From Quadrisphaera granulorum (GTDB lineage Bacteria > Actinomycetota > Actinomycetes > Actinomycetales > Quadrisphaeraceae), in the NCBI RefSeq assembly GCF_003149145.1, contig NZ_QGDQ01000006.1, positions 106,980 through 170,979 of the forward strand: a DNA stretch of 64,000 nt, in the 5' to 3' direction. The notes below the pieces were generated by a model, which was not told the DNA's origin, did no database searches, and worked only from the letters and a program-made list of their open reading frames with translations. How positions within the stretch are numbered: position 1 is the first letter of the stretch; every line of letters begins with the position of its first letter. Below are positions 1-6,114 of the stretch, one piece after another. The translations under genes and the position numbers were made by a program.

Positions 1-565
1 TGTAGTCGACCGAGACGACCTTGTCGTTGAACAGGTCGAGCAGGGCGATGGTGGCGGGCTTGCCGGCCAGCTGGCCCTTGGTCCACTGGCCGATGAGCTC
101 ACCGGCCTTGAAGTTGTCCGTGGCGAAGGTGATGTCCACGGTGTCGGCCGGGTCCGGCGGGGTGTCGAGGGCGATGACGTAGAGGCCTGCGTCGCGCGCC
201 TTCTTGATCGCGCTGTTCACGCCCGGGCCGTTGGGCGTGATGATGATGCCCTGCTGTCCGGCGGCGATGGCGTTCTCGATGAGCTGCACCTGGCCCTGCT
301 CGTCGCCGTCCTCCTTGCCGGCGCCGACGGTGAGCTTGACGCCTTCCTTCTCGGCCTCGGCCTGGGCGCCCTTCTGCATGGCGACGAAGAACGGGTTGGT
401 CGAGTCCTTGGTGATCAGGGACACGGCGACGGGCTTACTGCCGTCGTTGCTGGTGCCGGGATCGGTGGAGCCTCCGCCGCAGGCGGCGAGCGAACCCACC
501 GCCAGAGCTGCTGCTGCCAGTGCAGCAGAGCGACGGATCATCGTGCGGGAGGTGGAGATAGCCAT
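1..565 (-). CDS. Sugar ABC transporter substrate-binding lipoprotein (partial)
   Basis: Only the first 188 codons are inside the window; the gene runs off the left edge. The N-terminus has a basic stretch, a hydrophobic core and a lipobox ending LAAC followed by GGGS, so it should be a membrane-anchored lipoprotein outside the cell. Mature sequence motifs such as KDSTNPFF, AMQKGAQ and IITPNGPG are typical of the ribose/xylose-type periplasmic binding protein family (type 1 fold). It should capture a sugar for an ABC importer whose other genes lie left of the window. An AAAGGGG ribosome site sits 7-13 nt before the ATG. It is divergent from a LacI repressor with an operator in its leader. The exact sugar is not known. 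Confidence 0.9.
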   Translation of the reverse strand, partial: MAISTSRTMIRRSAALAAAALAVGSLAACGGGSTDPGTSNDGSKPVAVSLITKDSTNPFFVAMQKGAQAEAEKEGVKLTVGAGKEDGDEQGQVQLIENAIAAGQQGIIITPNGPGVNSAIKKARDAGLYVIALDTPPDPADTVDITFATDNFKAGELIGQWTKGQLAGKPATIALLDLFNDKVVSVDY

Positions 566-601
566 CGTGGGCACCCCTTTCGACGCACCGCTGCGTCGGG
601 A

Positions 602-693
602 GACAACGTTGTCGTGGAAGAGGTGTAGTACCGCGAGTGACACTCGGTCAAGGCATATTGCAGAATCTTGACCTGACACGACAACGATGTCGT
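602..693. promoter_or_regulatory. Divergent promoter region with two LacI-type operators
   Basis: Two related palindromes flank the divergent promoters. Positions 602-613 are the perfect palindrome GACAACGTTGTC. Positions 678-693 are ACGACA-ACGA-TGTCGT. Both carry the motif ACAACG seen in LacI-family half sites. On the minus strand TTGACC at 651-646 can serve as a -35 for the binding protein, which puts the 602-613 site just downstream of its -10 region. The second site lies before, or overlapping, the start of lacI, so the regulator probably represses both itself and the transporter. This is inferred from symmetry and position. Confidence 0.65.
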
Positions 694-713
694 CCCGCGA
701 GGAAGCAGGCGAG

Positions 714-1733
714 GTGCAGCAGATCCGGCCCCGGGCCACCATGCGCGACGTTGCGGCGCTCGCCGGGGTGAGCCTCAAGACCGTGTCCCGCGTGGTCAAC
801 GACGAGGCCGGCGTCGGCGACGCCGTCCGCGCGAGGGTGCGCGCCGCCGTCGTTCAACTCGACTATCGCCACCACCAGGCCGCCAGCGACCTGCGCCGCG
901 GTACCGGTCGCACCCGTGCCGTCGGGGTCCTCGTGCAGGACGTCGCCAACGACTTCTCCTCCCGGCTGCTGCGCTCGTTGGAGGATGCCGCCCGCGAGCA
1001 CGGGCTCGCCGTCCTCGCGGGCAGCCTCGACGAGGACCCCGACCGGGAGCGGGCCCTCGTGGCGGACATGGTCGCCCGCAGGGTCGACGGCCTCGTGATC
1101 ATGGCGGCCACCTCGATGCAGGACTACCTGCAGCCCGAGCAGCGCGCGGGCCTCCCGATCGTGTTCGTCGACCGAGAGCCTGCCGGCATTGCTGCGGACA
1201 GTGTCACCGTGGACAACCGCGGCGGAGCGCGAGCAGCCGTCGATCACCTGCTGGAGCGCGGTCACCGGCGCATCGCCTTCCTCGGAGACCTGCCCTCGAT
1301 CGTCACCGCCAACGAGCGCCACCTGGGCTACCTCGAGTCCCTCCAGGCCGCCGGAGTGCCCGCCGACCCCTCGCTCGCGGTCCTCGGTCTGCACGACGAA
1401 GACCAGGCGCAGCGCGCCTTGGAGAGCCTCTTCGCCAGCCGCACCCCTCCGACCGCCGTCTTCACCGCCCGCAACGTCATCACGGTGGGGGCGCTGCGGG
1501 CGCTGCGGGCTCGCGGAGCCAGCTGGCGCACGGCCCTGGTCGGCTTCGACGACCTGCCGCTCTTCGAGCTCCTCGACCCGTCGGTCACCGCGGTGCGGCA
1601 GGACGTTGCCGCGCTGGGCCGAGCGACGGCGCAGATCCTCGTCGACCGGCTCGCCGGTGATGCCTCACCGCCCCGGCGCGTCGTGCTCCATCCGGAGCTC
1701 GTGTTTCGCGCATCGAGCAACGCTCCTGTGTAG
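714..1733 (+). CDS. LacI family transcriptional regulator
   Basis: Cytoplasmic sugar-responsive repressor. The N-terminal HTH reads MRDVAALAGVSLKTVSRVVN, the standard LacI DNA-binding helix-turn-helix with hinge, followed by a periplasmic-binding-protein-like effector domain (VGVLVQDVANDFSS, VDRLAG). Length (339 aa) is normal. The start is uncertain: an ATG at 687 lies inside the palindromic operator and has no ribosome site, while GTG at 714 has an AGGAAG-rich stretch upstream and leaves the operator outside the gene, so 714 is preferred. It is divergent from the sugar-binding lipoprotein, its likely target. The stop codon lies within a 21-bp tandem repeat. Confidence 0.92.
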   Translation: MQQIRPRATMRDVAALAGVSLKTVSRVVNDEAGVGDAVRARVRAAVVQLDYRHHQAASDLRRGTGRTRAVGVLVQDVANDFSSRLLRSLEDAAREHGLAVLAGSLDEDPDRERALVADMVARRVDGLVIMAATSMQDYLQPEQRAGLPIVFVDREPAGIAADSVTVDNRGGARAAVDHLLERGHRRIAFLGDLPSIVTANERHLGYLESLQAAGVPADPSLAVLGLHDEDQAQRALESLFASRTPPTAVFTARNVITVGALRALRARGASWRTALVGFDDLPLFELLDPSVTAVRQDVAALGRATAQILVDRLAGDASPPRRVVLHPELVFRASSNAPV

Positions 1734-1775
1734 TCGAGCAACCCTCCCGTGGAGTCGAGCACCGCGTGTGTGGAG
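1713..1775 (+). repeat. 21-bp tandem repeat (3 units) across the lacI stop codon
   Basis: Three consecutive 21-bp units begin TCGAGCAAC or TCGAGCACC (1713-1733, 1734-1754, 1755-1775). The first encodes the last residues and the TAG stop of lacI. In units 2 and 3 the stop position reads GAG. The repeat therefore extends the 3' end of the gene into noncoding DNA, toward the convergent LysR gene. Confidence 0.85.
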
Positions 1776-1780
1776 CGGCG

Positions 1781-2650
1781 TCACCGGGCGTAGAGGGCCG
1801 AGATCGTGGCGACCAGTGCCTCCACGGCAGGCGGTGGGTCGTCGCGGTCCCAGATGAGGCGCACGGTGATCGGCGGGCCGTCGTTGATCGGCCGGTACAG
1901 GACGCCGGGGCGCGGGTTGTGCACGGCGGTGGCCTGGGCTGTCGTGCCGACCGCGCGGCCGGCGGCGATGGTGTCCAGCCACTCCTCGACGTCGCCCGCC
2001 GGGAGCGTGCGCGCCGGCCCGCCGCCGGGCGGCCACAGGTCCAGGGAGGTGGTCCCGGTGCGCGCGTCGACCAGCACCGTGCGCTCGGCGACGTCAGCCA
2101 TCCGCAGCGAACGCCGCCGCGCCCACGCGGCGTCGTCGGCGGCGAAGGCGACCAGGCGGCGCTCCAGTCCGACCACCGCGCACGCCCAGCGGCGCTCGTC
2201 CACTGCGGTCCGCACGACCGCCGCGTCGCACAGCCCCTCGGCCAGCCCGCCGGTGGGGGAGTTGTGCCGCACGAGCACCAGCTCGACCTGCGGGTGCTCT
2301 CGCGCCCAGCCGCGCAGCAGGGGGGTGGTGTGTTCCCCGAGTGCGGCCCAGGCGTAGCCGAGGCGCAGCGTGCTCGACTGCGCTGCCACCGCCGCCTGGA
2401 GCCGCTGGGCGTCGGTGAGGAGCCTGCGCGCCGGGACGACCAGGGCCGCGCCGGCAGACGTGGGTCGCGCGCCCGCCCGCTGCCGGGTCAGGAGCCGTGC
2501 CCCCATCGCCTGCTCCAGCGCTGCGACGGTGCGCGACACCGCGGCCTGCGAGGTGCCGAGGGCGATGGCGGCGTCGGTGAAGGTGCCCTCGTCGACCACC
2601 GCGAGGAAGCATCGCAGGTGGCGCAGCTCCCACGCGACGTCGTCAGCCAT
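1781..2650 (-). CDS. LysR family transcriptional regulator
   Basis: 289-residue LysR-type regulator. The N-terminal winged HTH is clear: LRHLRCFLAVVDEGTFTDAA, then TSQAAVSRTVAALEQAMGARLLTR (residues about 9-60), followed by an effector-binding domain (TLRLGYAWAALGEH onward). It is divergent from an EamA-type exporter with about 50 bp between the starts, the usual arrangement when a LysR protein controls the neighbour. The shared region contains TGCATTTCGCGCATTCAAA, which offers a T-N11-A type site, but this was not tested. The effector is unknown; amino acids are plausible given the exporter family. Confidence 0.93.
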   Translation of the reverse strand: MADDVAWELRHLRCFLAVVDEGTFTDAAIALGTSQAAVSRTVAALEQAMGARLLTRQRAGARPTSAGAALVVPARRLLTDAQRLQAAVAAQSSTLRLGYAWAALGEHTTPLLRGWAREHPQVELVLVRHNSPTGGLAEGLCDAAVVRTAVDERRWACAVVGLERRLVAFAADDAAWARRRSLRMADVAERTVLVDARTGTTSLDLWPPGGGPARTLPAGDVEEWLDTIAAGRAVGTTAQATAVHNPRPGVLYRPINDGPPITVRLIWDRDDPPPAVEALVATISALYAR

Positions 2651-2700
2651 GCGTTCAGCGTATGGCTTTCACGTCGTGTGCATTTCGCGCATTCAAATCG

Positions 2701-3585
2701 GTGCACTCTGATGGCTCCGTGTCCACCTCGCAGGAGCGCCGCCACGCGGCCGGTGTGGCGCTCGCGCTGGCGGCGTCGGTGTCCAACCAGAGCGGTGCCA
2801 GCGCCGGAGCCCTCGCGATGGGCGCCCTGGGCGCCCCCGGGGTCGTGGCGGTGCGCCAGGTGGTGGCAGCCCTGGCGCTGAACGCCGTCGCCCGCCCCGC
2901 CTGGCGCAGCCTGGACCGGCGCACCTGGCTCCTCGTCGTCGCCCTGGCTGCGGTGATGGGCACGATGAACCTCACCCTGTTCGCGGCCATCGACAGGATC
3001 GGCCTGGGCCTGGCGGTCACGCTGGAGTTCCTCGGGCCGCTGTCGGTCGCCGTCGGGACGTCGCGTCGCGTCGTGGACTGCCTCGCGGCGCTGGTCGCCG
3101 CCGTCGGGGTGGTGGTGCTGGTCCGCCCCGGTCCTGCCAGCGACATCGTGGGGATCGCCGCGGCGCTGGTGGCCGCCGCGATGTGGGCCAGCTACATCCT
3201 GCTCAACCGCGCACTCGGGCCGCGACTCCCCGGCCTCGGTGGTGCCACCGCGGCGACGACGGTGCTGGCGCTCACGTGGTCGCTGCCCGTCGTCGTCGTG
3301 ACCCTGTTCGCCGGGCCGTCATGGCAGGCGGTGACACTGGCGGTGGTGTGCGGGGTGCTCTCCTCGGCGGTGCCCTACGCCGCCGACCTCAGCGCGCTGC
3401 GGATGCTGCCCGCCTCGCTGTTCTCCACGCTGGCCAGCGCCAACCCCGTGTGGGCGTTCGCGGTCGGTGCCCTCGTGCTCGGGCAGCGGGTCGAGGGCCA
3501 CGAGGTGATCGGGGCCGTGCTCGTCGTCGTCGCCAACATCGTCGCGACCCTCCGGTGGCCTCGATCGGGGCCCCCGACCCCCTGA
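2701..3585 (+). CDS. EamA/RhtA-type drug-metabolite exporter
   Basis: Integral membrane protein of the DMT superfamily with about ten hydrophobic segments in two EamA repeats, for example VVALAAVMGTMNLTLFAAID and the GLGLAVTLEFLGPLSVA segment typical of RhtA/threonine-homoserine exporter relatives. It likely exports a small metabolite such as an amino acid. The reading frame is open to 2662, but the GTG at 2701 (or 2719) leaves room for the shared promoter with the divergent LysR gene. No Shine-Dalgarno sequence is visible, so it may be leaderless. Substrate not determined. Confidence 0.9.
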   Translation: MHSDGSVSTSQERRHAAGVALALAASVSNQSGASAGALAMGALGAPGVVAVRQVVAALALNAVARPAWRSLDRRTWLLVVALAAVMGTMNLTLFAAIDRIGLGLAVTLEFLGPLSVAVGTSRRVVDCLAALVAAVGVVVLVRPGPASDIVGIAAALVAAAMWASYILLNRALGPRLPGLGGATAATTVLALTWSLPVVVVTLFAGPSWQAVTLAVVCGVLSSAVPYAADLSALRMLPASLFSTLASANPVWAFAVGALVLGQRVEGHEVIGAVLVVVANIVATLRWPRSGPPTP

Positions 3586-3628
3586 GGCCCTCCCGGACGG
3601 GCGAGGCGGAGCAGAGGACGATGAACGC

Positions 3629-4279
3629 GTGCCCGGCTCCACGCTCCTGCTCGTGCTCGACCTCGTCGGTGTCCTCGCGTTCGCCGTCGACGGCGCCCTG
3701 ACCGCCACCCGCGCCGCCCGGCTCGACGTCATCGGCGTCATCACCCTCGGCGTCATCACGGCGCTGGGCGGCGGCATCCTGCGTGACCTGCTCATCGGCA
3801 GGGTGCCCCCCGCCACCTTCTCCGACTGGCGCTACCTCGCCGTCGCCGCCACCGGTGGCGTGCTCGTCTGCCTCTTCGGCTACCGCATGGGACGACGGCG
3901 CGTCGCCACCACCCTGACCGTGCTCGACGCCGCAGGCCTTTCCCTGTTCGCCGTCACCGGCACCAGCACCGCGCTCGCGGCAGGGCTGGGGCCCGTGCAG
4001 TCGGTGCTGCTCGGAGGGCTCACGGCCATCGGCGGCGGCACGCTGCGCGACGTGCTCATCGGCCGCACCCCCCGGGTGCTGAGCTCCGGCCTGTACGCGG
4101 TGCCCGCGTTGCTGGCCGCCGTCGTCGTCGTCATCAGTGCCCAGCTCACGCAGACCGATGTCGTCGGCATCGGCTCGGTGTGGGCGGTGCTGGCGGCGGG
4201 GCTGTGCTTCACGCTGCGGATGGTGGGCGTGCTGCGGCGCATCGACCTGCCCGGCCCACGCCAGCCACCCCTGCACTGA
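3629..4279 (+). CDS. TRIC cation channel / UPF0126 family membrane protein
   Basis: 216-residue membrane protein with two copies of the TRIC (YadS/YicG) repeat. Each contains the family glycine signature: ALGGGILRDLLIGR near residue 50 and AIGGGTLRDVLIGRTP near residue 136, followed by transmembrane helices. The family is predicted to form trimeric cation channels; bacterial function is poorly known, with glycine uptake reported for some members. It follows the EamA gene by 43 nt on the same strand. Its C-terminus and stop lie within a 17-bp tandem repeat that continues downstream. Confidence 0.93.
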   Translation: MPGSTLLLVLDLVGVLAFAVDGALTATRAARLDVIGVITLGVITALGGGILRDLLIGRVPPATFSDWRYLAVAATGGVLVCLFGYRMGRRRVATTLTVLDAAGLSLFAVTGTSTALAAGLGPVQSVLLGGLTAIGGGTLRDVLIGRTPRVLSSGLYAVPALLAAVVVVISAQLTQTDVVGIGSVWAVLAAGLCFTLRMVGVLRRIDLPGPRQPPLH

Positions 4280-4314
4280 AGCCACCCCTGCACTGAAGCC
4301 AGCCCTGCACTGAA
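4264..4314 (+). repeat. 17-bp tandem repeat across the TRIC gene stop
   Basis: Three units of GCC(A)(C/G)CCCTGCACTGAA at 4264-4280, 4281-4297 and 4298-4314, with a partial fourth after 4315. The first unit includes the TGA stop (4277-4279). Each later unit repeats a TGA outside the gene. Confidence 0.9.
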
Positions 4315-4343
4315 GCCACCCCCTCGCCACATCGGTGCAAGGG

Positions 4344-4883
4344 TCAGAGGCGGCGGGCGATGCCGGGCTCGATCTCCGAGCCACGCTGCTGCTCCCCGGC
4401 GAAGGAGCTGATCACCACGAGCGTGCCGGTGAGCGCCGGGATGACCCACTGCATGAGGTCGAGCTTGCCCTGCGCCTCGACCACCTCGGCGGGCGTGTGC
4501 TTGGACGGCGTGGTGCCGCCCTTGACACGGGGGGCGCCCGCGGCGTCCACGACCTTGCCGAGCGCCCGCGCGTAGGCGGTCGCTCCGAGCGCCGCCACCG
4601 TGACCACGGTCTTCACCGACGACATCGCCTTGACGCCGGGCTGCGCGGCCAGGCGCTCGCGGTTGCCCGAGAGCTGACCCACCGAGCCGAGCAGGTGCGC
4701 GCCGATGGCGACGGCGTTGACCGGCGTCCAGCGGTTCCACCCGGCGTTGACCACGCGGCCGGCGTCTTTCTCGTCCGCCTCGGCGGCGGCCGGGTTCAGC
4801 GCGATGGCGTTGGCGAGCGTCCCGCCGAACCAGGCGGCCAGGCCGACGTCGTGCAGGGAGCGGGACAGGGTGTTGCGAGCCAC
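4344..4883 (-). CDS. Small membrane protein of unknown function
   Basis: About 179 residues with several hydrophobic segments (WFGGTLANAIAL; VNAVAIGAHLLGSVG; VKTVVTVAALGATAYA; WVIPALTGTLVVISSF), so probably an integral membrane protein with four helices. I do not recognise a catalytic motif. The start is set by a GGAGG ribosome site (4894-4890, minus strand) six bases before the GTG at 4883; an in-frame GTG further upstream has no such site. It is convergent with the TRIC gene. Function unknown. Confidence 0.75.
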   Translation of the reverse strand: MARNTLSRSLHDVGLAAWFGGTLANAIALNPAAAEADEKDAGRVVNAGWNRWTPVNAVAIGAHLLGSVGQLSGNRERLAAQPGVKAMSSVKTVVTVAALGATAYARALGKVVDAAGAPRVKGGTTPSKHTPAEVVEAQGKLDLMQWVIPALTGTLVVISSFAGEQQRGSEIEPGIARRL

Positions 4884-4904
4884 GAGGAGCCTCCGGGAAG
4901 TCAC

Positions 4905-5277
4905 GGGGATGTCGTCCTCGTCCCCCTACCCGGAGCTGGCTTGGTCACACCTCGCGTCAGGTGACCTGCGCCACGTGCCCGTCCTGGGCCGGGTCACGGT
5001 CGACGTCTCCGCCGGGTGCGCAGATGGCCCCATCGATGAGCAGATGGCCCCATCGATGCGCGGTTCGCCCCATCGGACCGGTCCATGGGGCCACACGCGC
5101 ATCCATGGGGCCAGGTCAGTACCTCCGGCGCGCCCCCGCCGCTGTCCTTGCCGCCAGGTGCGCCATCGTCCTGGGACGGCTCTGGCCGGGGCCCTCCTCG
5201 GGTACTGAAAGTGACCACCGAACTCCGCTCGGTCTATGGAGGCGGTCAGCTTCACGCGATCGTCGTCGAGGGGCACA
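4905..5277. other. Intergenic region without convincing genes
   Basis: 372 bp between the small membrane protein and the ABC permease. Open frames here are in repeat-rich sequence, lack ribosome sites and conflict with one another. The region is dominated by the repeat and inverted-repeat cluster at 5021-5113; nothing else is recognised. Confidence 0.6.
5021..5113. repeat. Direct and inverted repeat cluster (TGGCCCCAT / ATGGGGCCA)
   Basis: Two 20-bp direct units starting CAGATGGCCCCATCGATG occupy 5021-5040 and 5041-5060. Two further units of TCCATGGGGCCA follow at 5082-5093 and 5102-5113 in the opposite sense. Positions 5045-5061 and 5097-5113 match as an inverted repeat in 16 of 17 bases, giving a hairpin with a loop of about 35 nt. 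It lies in the intergenic region beyond the start of the small membrane protein and after the 3' end of the permease. Confidence 0.8.
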
Positions 5278-6114
5278 TCAGCTGGTGACGTCCTTGCGCT
5301 CGAAGCCGATCACCGCGAGAACCCCGAACACCACCGTGAGGATCAGCGACGTGCACAGGCCGCGGACCATGTCGTCCCACACCACCGCCGGCTGCAGCAG
5401 CGCCGTCCACGCGCCGGCGTCGTACGTGGGCAGCCACGCGCGTAGGTCACCGAGCGCCGTGATGGACGCGAGGATCGCCGAGAGGATGTTCGCCAGCACC
5501 GCCCCGCCCACGGCGCCCAGCGGCGCGTCGGTGCGCGTGCCCAGCCAGAACGCCAACGCCCCCACCCACGTCAACTGGACGACGACGTACGCCGTCGCCA
5601 GCCCGAGCCGACCCAGCGCCTCCCAGGCCCCGAGCGCGTCACCGAGCGGGCTGGTCAGCGGCCCCCAGCCGTAGGCCACCCACCCCACCACCAGGCACAC
5701 GGCGATGAACGCCACGATCCCCAGCGTCGAGGACGCCGCCGCCACCACCGCCTTCACCGCCAGCAACCGCCGGCGCCCCACGGGCGCAGCGAGCAGGTAG
5801 CGCAGGGAGCTCCAGCTGGCTTCGGCCGCCACCGTGTCGCCCGCGAACAGGGCCACGAGGACGACGAACAGGAATCCCGAGGCCGCCAGCAGCGCAAAGA
5901 CCGCGAAGTTCACGGCGCTGGAGGTGGCGAGGTCCACGAAGGAGTCACCGCCGTCGTCCTCACCGCCGAGCGCGAACGCCGCCACGAGCAGCAGCGGCAG
6001 CGCCACCACGAGCACCCCCACCCAGCGGGTGCGCAGGCGGGACAGCTGCCGTGCCACCTCCACCCGCAGCGGCAGGGCACTGCCCCGGTTCACCGGACCC
6101 GCAGGCGCGCTCAC
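5278..6114 (-). CDS. ABC-2 type transporter permease
   Basis: 278-residue membrane protein with about six transmembrane segments (WVGVLVVALPLLLVAAFALGG; FAVFALLAASGFLFVVLVAL; STLGIVAFIAVCLVVGWVAYG and others). The layout is that of ABC-2 exporter permeases: N-terminal helix, long external loop, the segment SWSSLRYLLAAPVGRRRLLAVK. It overlaps by 4 bp the upstream gene, whose C-terminal half is an ABC ATPase, so the two should form one translationally coupled transporter. Direction is probably export; substrate unknown. Confidence 0.9.
   Translation of the reverse strand: MSAPAGPVNRGSALPLRVEVARQLSRLRTRWVGVLVVALPLLLVAAFALGGEDDGGDSFVDLATSSAVNFAVFALLAASGFLFVVLVALFAGDTVAAEASWSSLRYLLAAPVGRRRLLAVKAVVAAASSTLGIVAFIAVCLVVGWVAYGWGPLTSPLGDALGAWEALGRLGLATAYVVVQLTWVGALAFWLGTRTDAPLGAVGGAVLANILSAILASITALGDLRAWLPTYDAGAWTALLQPAVVWDDMVRGLCTSLILTVVFGVLAVIGFERKDVTS

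Noticed and set aside
5021..5113. CRISPR-like array
   Set aside because: Units are directly adjacent or inverted, with no unique spacers of constant length and no cas genes.
4926..5288. Small plus- and minus-strand genes in the gap before the ABC permease
   Set aside because: Frames run through the repeat cluster, lack ribosome sites and encode repetitive peptides only.
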